Source of the DNA: Defluviitaleaceae bacterium
GTDB taxonomy: Bacteria; Bacillota; Clostridia; Lachnospirales; WRAX01
Direction: 5' to 3'
Length of the DNA stretch: 10,905 bases
Assembly: GCA_009781815.1 (NCBI GenBank)
Contig: WQVB01000022.1
Coordinates: 1-10,905 of the forward strand
Numbering within the stretch: the first letter of the stretch is position 1; each line of letters opens with the position of its first letter. This document shows, in pieces, positions 6,192 to 10,905 of this stretch. Both the position numbers and the translations under genes were made by a program. Below the pieces are notes generated by a model, which had not been told where the DNA came from, did no database searches, and saw only the letters and a program-made list of their open reading frames with translations.

Positions 6192-6741
6192 GGCCAATAC
6201 CTCCATTTATTTCTAAAAATTTTCTTAACTTTAGCTTGCTTTGGTAAAGCCTGTTTTCTACCTCTTTAACAGGTAGCGAGGTGGCTTGGGCTATATAGGC
6301 GGGCTTTTCTTCAAAAAAGTACCTCCGCAGCACAATCTCTCTATTAGGCTCTGCTAAAGATTTGATGGCGGCAAAAAGGGCTTGGCTTGTTTCTTTGTTT
6401 ATAATATAGTCCAACAAATCTTCGTCTTTCGACTTTATTGCACAGTCAAGCTCCACTATTTTAACTTTTGAGAGCTTTCTATAAGCATCCAATGCCTTGC
6501 TTTTTGCAATCACCACCAAAAAGTTTTTAAGTGAGCCTTTTGTAGGGTCAAAAGCTTTAGGGTTTTTCCATAATTGAACAAAAACATCGCTGATACACTC
6601 CTCTATATCTTCACGAGTAGCCGAATTATTCAAAATGCTCGAAACAACCATCCAAAGAAGCTTGCTATAATCATCAATAATGTGAGACAAAGTATCATCT
6701 TCGCCTTTTATTAGCTTTTTAAGCAATTCTTCGTCAGTCAA
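6184..6741 (-). CDS. RNA polymerase sigma-70 family (ECF-like) sigma factor, TTG start
   Basis: 185-residue sigma factor with the two-domain ECF layout. Region 2 spans about residues 20-85 (LLWMVVSSIL..., EDIEECISDVFVQLWKN, then LKNFLVVIAKSKALDAYRK). Region 4 spans about 125-180 (LAEPNREIVLRRYFFEEK, then a helix-turn-helix around LPVKEVENRLYQSKLKLRKFL). It recruits RNA polymerase core to alternative promoters, most likely under control of the overlapping membrane protein. The TTG at 6741 is preferred because AGGGGG (6754-6749, within AGGGGGTGAT, one mismatch to the consensus AGGAGGTGAT) lies 7 bases before it and the residues from there (MTDEELLKKLIKGE) match typical ECF N-termini. The frame stays open upstream to 6888, but that would run through an AT-rich promoter-like region and give an odd hydrophobic extension. 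Target promoters are unknown. Confidence 0.87.
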   Translation of the reverse strand: MTDEELLKKLIKGEDDTLSHIIDDYSKLLWMVVSSILNNSATREDIEECISDVFVQLWKNPKAFDPTKGSLKNFLVVIAKSKALDAYRKLSKVKIVELDCAIKSKDEDLLDYIINKETSQALFAAIKSLAEPNREIVLRRYFFEEKPAYIAQATSLPVKEVENRLYQSKLKLRKFLEINGGIGHA

Positions 6742-6762
6742 AGCATCACCCCCTATTTTGTT

Positions 6763-6790
6763 TTGTTTTTGTAAGCTTACACTATATAAT
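6763..6790 (+). promoter_or_regulatory. Candidate promoter for the ylmC-like gene with an internal palindrome
   Basis: TTGTTT (6763-6768), a 16-base spacer and TATAAT (6785-6790) form a SigA-type promoter candidate facing the gene at 6875. The spacer contains a 12-bp perfect palindrome TGTAAGCTTACA (6770-6781), which could be a repressor operator. It lies in the divergent region between the sigma factor gene and this gene, so a bound protein could affect both. The match is modest and a palindrome of this length can arise by chance. Confidence 0.33.
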
Positions 6791-6874
6791 ACGAAAGTTT
6801 TTATGAAATCACTTAATAATATAAAAAAATATATCATACAATGAAATGAAAAAGATTGTTTGTGAGGTTTTGCC

Positions 6875-7144
6875 ATGAAACATGACATTATACGAATATA
6901 TGAGCTGCGTCAAAAAGAGATTATTAACGTAAGAGATGGCACAAGGTTTGGCTATGCGGCAGATGTAGAGCTTTGCCAAAGGGAGGGTAAGATAATAAAT
7001 CTTATTGTGCCTGGCCCTGGTCGTCTTTTTGGCGTCTTTGGGCGAAATTGTGAGTATTGCATACCTTGGGCGGCTATTAAAAAAATGGGAGATGATATTA
7101 TACTTGTAGATGTTAAGACGAAAGATTGCTTGAAGGAGTTTTAG
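6875..7144 (+). CDS. YlmC/YmxH family sporulation protein (PRC-barrel)
   Basis: 89-residue single-domain protein. The sequence follows the YlmC/YmxH pattern: ELRQKEIINVRDGTRFGYAADVE (residues about 10-32), a short turn, KIINLIVPGPGRLFGVFG (39-56), the IPWAAIKKMGDDIILVDV core (63-80), and a short tail. The fold expected for the family is a PRC-barrel. Members are found in endospore-forming Firmicutes and tied to sporulation, with no known catalytic role. The extra CPWA-like context (C58, C62) and C-terminal cysteine C85 are not family hallmarks that I know. The start is supported by GTGAGG at 6860-6866 about 8 bases before ATG. It is transcribed divergently from the sigma factor and convergently with the DUF6054-like gene. 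Confidence 0.85.
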   Translation: MKHDIIRIYELRQKEIINVRDGTRFGYAADVELCQREGKIINLIVPGPGRLFGVFGRNCEYCIPWAAIKKMGDDIILVDVKTKDCLKEF

Positions 7145-7163
7145 AAGAAGTTATTCAATATAA

Positions 7164-7287
7164 AAAAACCTAAGTCGTCATTAGGCTCATAGCAAAATAA
7201 CATTCTGATGTCGTCATCCTGAGCTTGATTTAGGATGACGAGACCTAGACTTGTTTCGCTATAAGTCCGATGACGACTTAGGTTTTT
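7164..7287. repeat. Composite inverted-repeat element 3, also a likely bidirectional terminator
   Basis: The arms 7164-7181 and 7270-7287 are perfect 18-bp inverted repeats (AAAAACCTAAGTCGTCAT and inverse), with the A-run on the left and T-run on the right, the usual form of a bidirectional intrinsic terminator. It occupies the whole 150-base gap between two convergent genes. Further inside, 7176-7200 and 7251-7275 resemble the outer arms of element 1 (CGTCATTAG.CT..TAGC.AAA). A single central hairpin unit (7212-7240, CGTCATCCT/AGGATGACG around GAGCTTGATTT) replaces the pair of units seen in other elements. It is the most compact member of the family. Confidence 0.75.
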
Positions 7288-7294
7288 ATTTTTA

Positions 7295-7627
7295 CTAAAA
7301 ATTTTCTATGATATCAATGGCGTGCTGCAAAAATGCTTTCTCGCCGAAGGTGTTAAGCTTGAGAAAAACTGCCCCGCTACCAGCGGCGGTGATGACGGAT
7401 ACAAAAATGTCTTCACCGTGGCAGGTGGCGGTTATGTTCATGCTAACTCTATTGCCGCTGGGCCAGCTATGCCTCTCATACACCCTTACGGCACATTTTA
7501 CGCCATTTGTAACATGGTTGCTATAACCTTGCAACACGGCAGACATGCTTCTATCCATAACGCCATCATGCAAGATGTGCAAAAACGAATCAAAATCCCC
7601 AGTTAGGCGTTTCTCGTATTTTGCCAT
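7295..7627 (-). CDS. DUF6054-like small conserved protein
   Basis: 110-residue soluble protein without a signal peptide or membrane span. It resembles the DUF6054 family by memory of its pattern: MAKYEKRLTGDFD at the start, FLHILHDGVMDRSMSA, CAVRVYERHSW, NRVSMNITATCHGEDIFVSVITAAGSGAVFLK and a C-terminal FGEKAFLQHA helix. It looks like an alpha/beta fold of unknown function. It starts 3 bases after the guaB stop; its ribosome site AGAGAGGT (7642-7635) lies within the end of guaB, so the two are co-transcribed and probably coupled. Whether it has anything to do with purine metabolism is not shown by the sequence. The gene ends in TAG 8 bases from the T-run of element 3. Confidence 0.8.
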   Translation of the reverse strand: MAKYEKRLTGDFDSFLHILHDGVMDRSMSAVLQGYSNHVTNGVKCAVRVYERHSWPSGNRVSMNITATCHGEDIFVSVITAAGSGAVFLKLNTFGEKAFLQHAIDIIENF

Positions 7628-7630
7628 AGG

Positions 7631-9085
7631 CTATACCTCTCTACTATAGTTTGGTGCTTCTTTAGTGATGTGGATGTTGTGTGGGTGGCTTTCTCTAAGG
7701 CCAGCGGCGGTGATTTTAACAAATTGACCACGCTCTTTGAGAGCTTGGATGTTTTCTGCCCCGCAGTAGCCCATGCCAGCACGCAAGCCGCCTAAAAGCT
7801 GATAGATAGTGTCGCCAACGGGGCCTTTAAAGGCTATGCGACCTTCAACACCCTCTGGCACAAATTTATTGGCTTCACCTTGAAAGTACCTATCTTTGCT
7901 GCCCTTTTCCATAGCGGCAATAGAGCCCATGCCACGGTAGACCTTATATTTACGACCTTGGTAAAGCTCAGACTCACCTGTAGATTCTTCACAACCAGCA
8001 AACATAGACCCCATCATAACGGCAGATGCACCAGCTGCAATAGCCTTTACAATGTCGCCGCTATATTTTATGCCCCCATCAGCTATAACGGGTATGCCGT
8101 GTTTTGCCGCCTCTGCAGCGCAGTTGATGATGGCTGTTAGCTGCGGCACGCCTATGCCAGCAATCACACGGGTTGTGCATATAGAGCCTGGGCCAATGCC
8201 CACCTTTACGCAATCTGCCCCTGCTTCGATTAGAGCTTTTGTTGCGGCGGCTGTGGCTACGTTGCCTGCAATCACCTGCAAGTCAGGGAAGGTGGCTTTA
8301 ATTTCTTTCACTTTGTTGATAATGTTGATGTGGTGGCCGTGGGCTGTGTCGATGATGATAACATCAACTTTTTTAGCCACAAGGGCGGCTACACGCTCTA
8401 GGGCTTCGGCGTTTGCACCTACAGCCGCACCAACTAAAAGGCGGCCTTGGTCGTCTTTGGAGCTGTTAGGGTATTTTATGGCTTTTTCAATATCTTTAAT
8501 GGTGATAAGGCCTTTTAGCTCGCCATCTTTGTTGACAATAGGCAGCTTTTCAACTTTTTTGCTCATCAAAAGCTCTTTTGCCTCGTTAGGAGTTATACCT
8601 TCAAAGGCGGTGATAAGGTTTTCTTTTGTCATTACTTCATAAATTTTCTTTTGATGGTTTGTTTCAAATTTAATGTCTCTATTGGTGATAATACCCACTA
8701 GCTTGCCGTTTTCTGTGATAGGCACGCCAGATATTTGATATTTAGCCATTAAGTGGTCTGCATCATAAACAAAATGGTTTGGTGAGAGAGAGAACGGGTC
8801 GGTTATAACCCCATGCTCGCTACGCTTTACCTTGTCAACCTCGTTTGCTTGGTCTTCGATGGACAAGTTTTTGTGGATAATGCCTATGCCCCCGTTTCTT
8901 GCAATGGCTATGGCCATTTTGCTTTCTGTAACCGTATCCATAGGGGCGGATATGAGAGGAGCATTTATCATGATTTTTGATGTGATATTTGTTGTAATAT
9001 CAACATCTGTAGGCAGGGTAAAAGATGCTTGAGGCACTAACAATACATCATCAAACGATAAACCTTCTGAGATAATTTTTTCCAT
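7631..9085 (-). CDS. guaB: Inosine-5'-monophosphate dehydrogenase
   Basis: 484-residue IMP dehydrogenase, normal length. It oxidises IMP to XMP with NAD+, the committed step of GMP synthesis in the cytoplasm. The N-terminal barrel strand EGLSFDDVLLVPQ (7-19) is followed by SAPMDTVTE (46-54). Two CBS domains occupy about 92-202. The catalytic loop GIGPGSICTTR has the nucleophile C303. The IMP phosphate site is DGG 336-338 with GSMFAGCEESTGE (359-371). YRGMGSIAAM (383-392) follows, then the flap with the R399-Y400 pair that activates water. All key residues are present. The ATG at 9085 (MEKIISEG) is preferred: AAGGAG (9102-9097) lies 11 bases before it, whereas the in-frame GTG at 9094 would be only 2 bases away. 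It lies downstream of the DUF4364-like gene and just upstream of the DUF6054-like gene on the same strand. Confidence 0.97.
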   Translation of the reverse strand: MEKIISEGLSFDDVLLVPQASFTLPTDVDITTNITSKIMINAPLISAPMDTVTESKMAIAIARNGGIGIIHKNLSIEDQANEVDKVKRSEHGVITDPFSLSPNHFVYDADHLMAKYQISGVPITENGKLVGIITNRDIKFETNHQKKIYEVMTKENLITAFEGITPNEAKELLMSKKVEKLPIVNKDGELKGLITIKDIEKAIKYPNSSKDDQGRLLVGAAVGANAEALERVAALVAKKVDVIIIDTAHGHHINIINKVKEIKATFPDLQVIAGNVATAAATKALIEAGADCVKVGIGPGSICTTRVIAGIGVPQLTAIINCAAEAAKHGIPVIADGGIKYSGDIVKAIAAGASAVMMGSMFAGCEESTGESELYQGRKYKVYRGMGSIAAMEKGSKDRYFQGEANKFVPEGVEGRIAFKGPVGDTIYQLLGGLRAGMGYCGAENIQALKERGQFVKITAAGLRESHPHNIHITKEAPNYSREV

Positions 9086-9110
9086 TTTAAACACTTCTCC
9101 TTTTCTTTAG

Positions 9111-9262
9111 GCCTGTTCCGAAACCTTGCTGAACCAATTTTTGAACGTAATTTTTCGCAAGAAAAATTTTGTAGCGACAGTCGCTCTTTTTCAGTGGTTT
9201 TCTGAAAAAAGCGACGATAGCGTTAAGTGAAAAAAATTGTGTGAAGCAGTTTCGGAATAGGC
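9111..9262. mobile_element. MITE-like 152-bp element of a second family
   Basis: The terminal inverted repeats GCCTGTTCCGAAAC (9111-9124) and GTTTCGGAATAGGC (9249-9262) match at 13 of 14 positions. The interior is highly structured: AATTTTTC/GAAAAATT with a GCAA loop (9149-9168), AGCGAC/GTCGCT (9173-9185, sharing a central A), and CTTTTTCAG/CTGAAAAAG-type pairing (9185-9210). No open frame is present. It is unrelated to the CGTCAT elements. It almost fills the 180-base gap between the DUF4364-like gene and guaB; without it the genes would be about 28 bases apart, as expected within an operon. Target duplications were not clear. Confidence 0.72.
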
Positions 9263-9265
9263 ATT

Positions 9266-9856
9266 CTATTCGCCTTTTTCATCAGCCTTTTGCTTTAATA
9301 GTATATCTATAATTTTAGGGTAAATATCTTTCACATTGTTTTTCCAATTAGTGCAAACGGATATGGCCTGCTCTTTAGACACCACGGAGATAGATAGCTC
9401 CATCAGCATGTTATCTTCCTCATATATGGCACATTTTACAACATATTCTTCGTTGTCATGTTGAAAAAAGTGATTAGCTATAATCTCAAGGTCTTGCTTT
9501 ACGCTACCTTTGTTCTCTTCTATATACTTGTCTATCCTACCTTTAAGGTAAGGGGGTATGTAGCTTGCAAAGGTTTTTAATGTCTTTAACCCCTCATCCG
9601 TAAGGGTATAGCGGGTTGTGTTGCCGTCTTGGCTTGTATCCAAAAAACCAGCTGCTACCATCTCTTTAAGGTATTGCTGGACATTGTAAAAATTCATATA
9701 ATTTTCTTCAAGGGCAAACTTTGTAATTTGGTTGTTAGAAATAGGGATTTGTATTCTATCAACCAGCAACAACAAGGTTATCTTGTGTTGAAACTGCATT
9801 TGCTCAGAAGAGTTTGGGTATATGTTTTGTTGAGGCAATTTAAGAAGCTCCTTCAC
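9266..9856 (-). CDS. DUF4364-family protein, probable winged-helix regulator
   Basis: 196-residue protein. Residues about 25-100 look like a winged helix: KITLLLLVDRIQIPISNNQITKF, YMNFYNVQQYLKEMVAAGFL, then a RYTLTDEGLKTLKTF wing. The C-terminal part (110-190) has alternating strand and helix (EYVVKCAIYEEDNMLMELSISV). This is the arrangement of the DUF4364 family found in Clostridia, thought to be DNA-binding; targets are unknown. The start is GTG at 9856, chosen because AAAGGG (9868-9863) lies 6 bases upstream; the next in-frame ATG (residue 20) has no good ribosome site and would cut into the domain. The stop is TAG. It may share a transcript with guaB, the two being separated by an inserted MITE-like element. 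Confidence 0.85.
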   Translation of the reverse strand: MKELLKLPQQNIYPNSSEQMQFQHKITLLLLVDRIQIPISNNQITKFALEENYMNFYNVQQYLKEMVAAGFLDTSQDGNTTRYTLTDEGLKTLKTFASYIPPYLKGRIDKYIEENKGSVKQDLEIIANHFFQHDNEEYVVKCAIYEEDNMLMELSISVVSKEQAISVCTNWKNNVKDIYPKIIDILLKQKADEKGE

Positions 9857-9899
9857 CGCTTGCCCTTTGCCGCCTCTCTATAGCGATTGCTTACGTGAG

Positions 9900-9921
9900 A
9901 TTGCGGATCATTGCCCGCAAT
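9900..9921. repeat. Short ATTGCGG hairpin abutting element 4
   Basis: ATTGCGG (9900-9906) pairs with CCGCAAT (9915-9921) around 8 bases. Similar ATTGCG hairpins flank or sit in elements 1 (2030-2050) and 2a (4673-4722), so this is a recurrent module of the repeat family. It lies upstream of the DUF4364-like gene, 44 bases before its start codon on the minus strand. Confidence 0.5.
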
Positions 9922-10086
9922 AGATTTGTTTCGAATTAGCCCCTAAGTCGTCATCCTGAGCTTGACTCAGGATCTATGTGGGATAGTGCATGCCTTAATT
10001 CAGGGTTGTGCCCTTCTCCAGTTAGATCCTGAGTCAAGCTCAGGATGACGAGCAGGAAAGTCAATTTCACTACAAATCTAATGGCG
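9916..10086. repeat. Composite inverted-repeat element 4
   Basis: A 171-bp element in the gap upstream of both divergent genes. The outer arms are 9916-9936 (CGCAATAGATTTGTTTCGAA) and the inverse 10062-10086. The units 9949-9976 and 10023-10050 are perfect inverse copies and identical over 28 nt to the units of element 1, including the CTTGA loop of the hairpin. The 46-nt spacer begins TGTGGGATAGTG and ends CTTCTCCAGT, resembling element 2b in the same orientation and element 1 in the opposite one. Non-coding. Confidence 0.82.
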
Positions 10087-10118
10087 ATAAAAAGGATGTT
10101 GCGTAAAATATTTATCTC

Positions 10119-10147
10119 TTGATTATACAAGTTTTTCGTGATAAAAT
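10119..10147 (+). promoter_or_regulatory. Candidate SigA-type promoter for the downstream lipoprotein gene
   Basis: TTGATT (10119-10124), a 17-base spacer and TAAAAT (10142-10147) give a good -35/-10 match with ideal spacing, about 105 bases upstream of the start codon at 10253. The same stretch can form a 9-bp hairpin (10116-10124 with 10145-10153), which would mask the boxes only in single-stranded DNA or RNA. A second, weaker candidate is TTGATG/TATACT (10191-10217) with a short 15-base spacer. Confidence 0.42.
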
Positions 10148-10252
10148 CAAGGGGTAATTTGCATTTTTTTATGGGGATTATTTTGGAACTTTGATGACCT
10201 ATCTAAAGTCCTATACTAAAGAAACTATTTTAACCTTAAAGGAGATTTTGAT

Positions 10253-10840
10253 ATGATTAGAAAAATTTTTGTGCCATTAGCCTTAGCGGCTACAGCTTTG
10301 TTTGCTTTGACTGCTTGCGGCGGTGATGATTATGATTGCTATATATATGAAAACGGCTATGGTGAGGAGCAAAATGGGGGCGTGCTAATTGGCGATTATG
10401 AGGAGATATGCCCCTATTGTGGTGAATATGCACATGGGTCGCTACGCCAGCCGACACCCCCTATGCATATTCATGAGATATTTGCACCTTGGCAAGGGCC
10501 AGATGCACCCTTCCCTCAAGAGGAGCATGACGCTAATATAGCCGCTTTTGTGGCTGATTTTGAAAATGTACACACAGTAACATACACCGAATTTGAGACG
10601 GATTGGCACGGCACTATAATTTTATGGGCGGATGAGCCCTTGAGGGATTTTTCTTTTGTGTCTCTTGATATTGCAGGGCATGATTGGAGTCAAGAGGATG
10701 AACTTTCATTAAACACACGTGAGGTAATATTTGCCATACCTAAGCTATCGCCTGCAGATGTGGTGGTTTTGAATTTGGCTTGCTCTCATTATTTGTTGCC
10801 TTATGGTGCGAGCAGCTCCACAGGGGAAGAGGGGTTGTAA
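10253..10840 (+). CDS. Predicted lipoprotein, probably truncated by an in-frame stop
   Basis: 195 residues to the first stop. The signal peptide ends in the lipobox LTAC with lipidated C22 (MIRK, hydrophobic stretch, FALTACGG). The mature part has an acidic tyrosine-rich start, a CPYCG motif (C53-x2-C56) and a beta-rich C-terminal half (VTYTEFETDWHGTIILWADE, LRDFSFVSLDIAGHDW, TREVIFAIPKLSPADVVVLNLACSHYLLP). AAAGGAG (10238-10244) lies 8 bases before ATG. After the TAA at 10838-10840 the same frame continues with protein-like sequence (RWMLIHESMPGGCYSM) up to a TAG at 10889-10891 and beyond. From memory, related proteins carry an ESM.GGC-type segment after the HYL.P region, so the gene may have two premature stops (inference). 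No function is assigned; it sits on the outer face of the membrane if exported. Confidence 0.75.
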   Translation: MIRKIFVPLALAATALFALTACGGDDYDCYIYENGYGEEQNGGVLIGDYEEICPYCGEYAHGSLRQPTPPMHIHEIFAPWQGPDAPFPQEEHDANIAAFVADFENVHTVTYTEFETDWHGTIILWADEPLRDFSFVSLDIAGHDWSQEDELSLNTREVIFAIPKLSPADVVVLNLACSHYLLPYGASSSTGEEGL

Positions 10841-10905
10841 AGATGGATGTTAATACACGAGAGCATGCCTGGCGGGTGCTACTCCATGTAGCATTTAAGT
10901 GAAGC

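Noticed and set aside
6742..6888. N-terminal extension of the sigma factor to 6888
   Set aside because: It would cover the AT-rich divergent promoter region, overlap the ylmC-like start, and add a hydrophobic stretch not seen in ECF sigma factors; the TTG at 6741 has a strong ribosome site.
7322..7606. 94-residue plus-strand open frame opposite the DUF6054-like gene
   Set aside because: Shadow of the minus-strand gene, which has a ribosome site, operon position and a recognisable family pattern.
8052..8642. 196-residue plus-strand open frame opposite guaB
   Set aside because: Antisense shadow of a fully recognisable IMP dehydrogenase; low-complexity translation and no ribosome site.
1815..10086. 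CRISPR array or retron ncRNA as an explanation for the repeats
   Set aside because: The repeats are dispersed, inverted and not regularly spaced; no cas or reverse transcriptase gene is present.
10843..10902. 19-codon peptide ORF (MDVNTREHAW...) after the last lipoprotein
   Set aside because: It lies out of frame over the protein-like continuation of the lipoprotein, and is too short to support on its own.

Overview
The window looks like a chromosomal segment of an endospore-forming Clostridia-type Firmicute, possibly Lachnospirales (inference). Support comes from a YlmC/YmxH-family sporulation protein, a DUF4364-type regulator, a DUF6054-like protein, a RecD2-ComF pair, AGGAGG-type ribosome binding sites and moderately AT-rich DNA. 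No rRNA, tRNA, CRISPR array, transposase or phage gene is visible. The genes are mostly housekeeping. The unusual content is in the gaps, nearly all of which carry palindromic repeat elements.

Layout, left half. 1-1774 (+): the 3' part of recD2 overlaps a ComF-family phosphoribosyltransferase gene. 1775-2228 holds a 221-bp composite inverted-repeat element and a related short hairpin. 2229-3689 (+) is a predicted lipoprotein built from two tandem copies of a domain of about 220 residues. 3690-3958 holds two oppositely oriented hairpins with perfect but different stems and related 59-nt loops. 3959-4531 (+) is a small P-loop kinase-like protein. 4532-5003 is a mosaic of repeat elements bracketed by two terminator hairpins that are inverted copies of each other.

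Layout, right half. 5004-6741 (-) is an ECF-like sigma factor, with a TTG start, translationally coupled to a membrane-anchored putative anti-sigma factor. The divergent gene 6875-7144 (+) encodes the YlmC/YmxH protein. It converges on the minus-strand genes across a palindromic element that also looks like a bidirectional terminator. 7295-9856 (-) reads DUF4364-type regulator, guaB (IMP dehydrogenase), DUF6054-like protein; a 152-bp MITE-like element sits between the first two. 9857-10252 has another copy of the composite element and a plausible promoter for the last gene (+). That gene is a lipoprotein whose frame appears cut by an in-frame TAA, with protein-like sequence continuing beyond it.

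Working picture: recombination/DNA uptake (recD2, comF), purine synthesis (guaB), an envelope-sensing sigma/anti-sigma pair and lipoproteins, in a genome colonised by short non-coding palindromic elements. Members of the main element family keep hairpin pairing through compensatory changes, share outer arms and central spacers, and often sit at terminators. No gene in the window obviously mobilises them. Family assignments are from recognition of sequence motifs; no database search was run.
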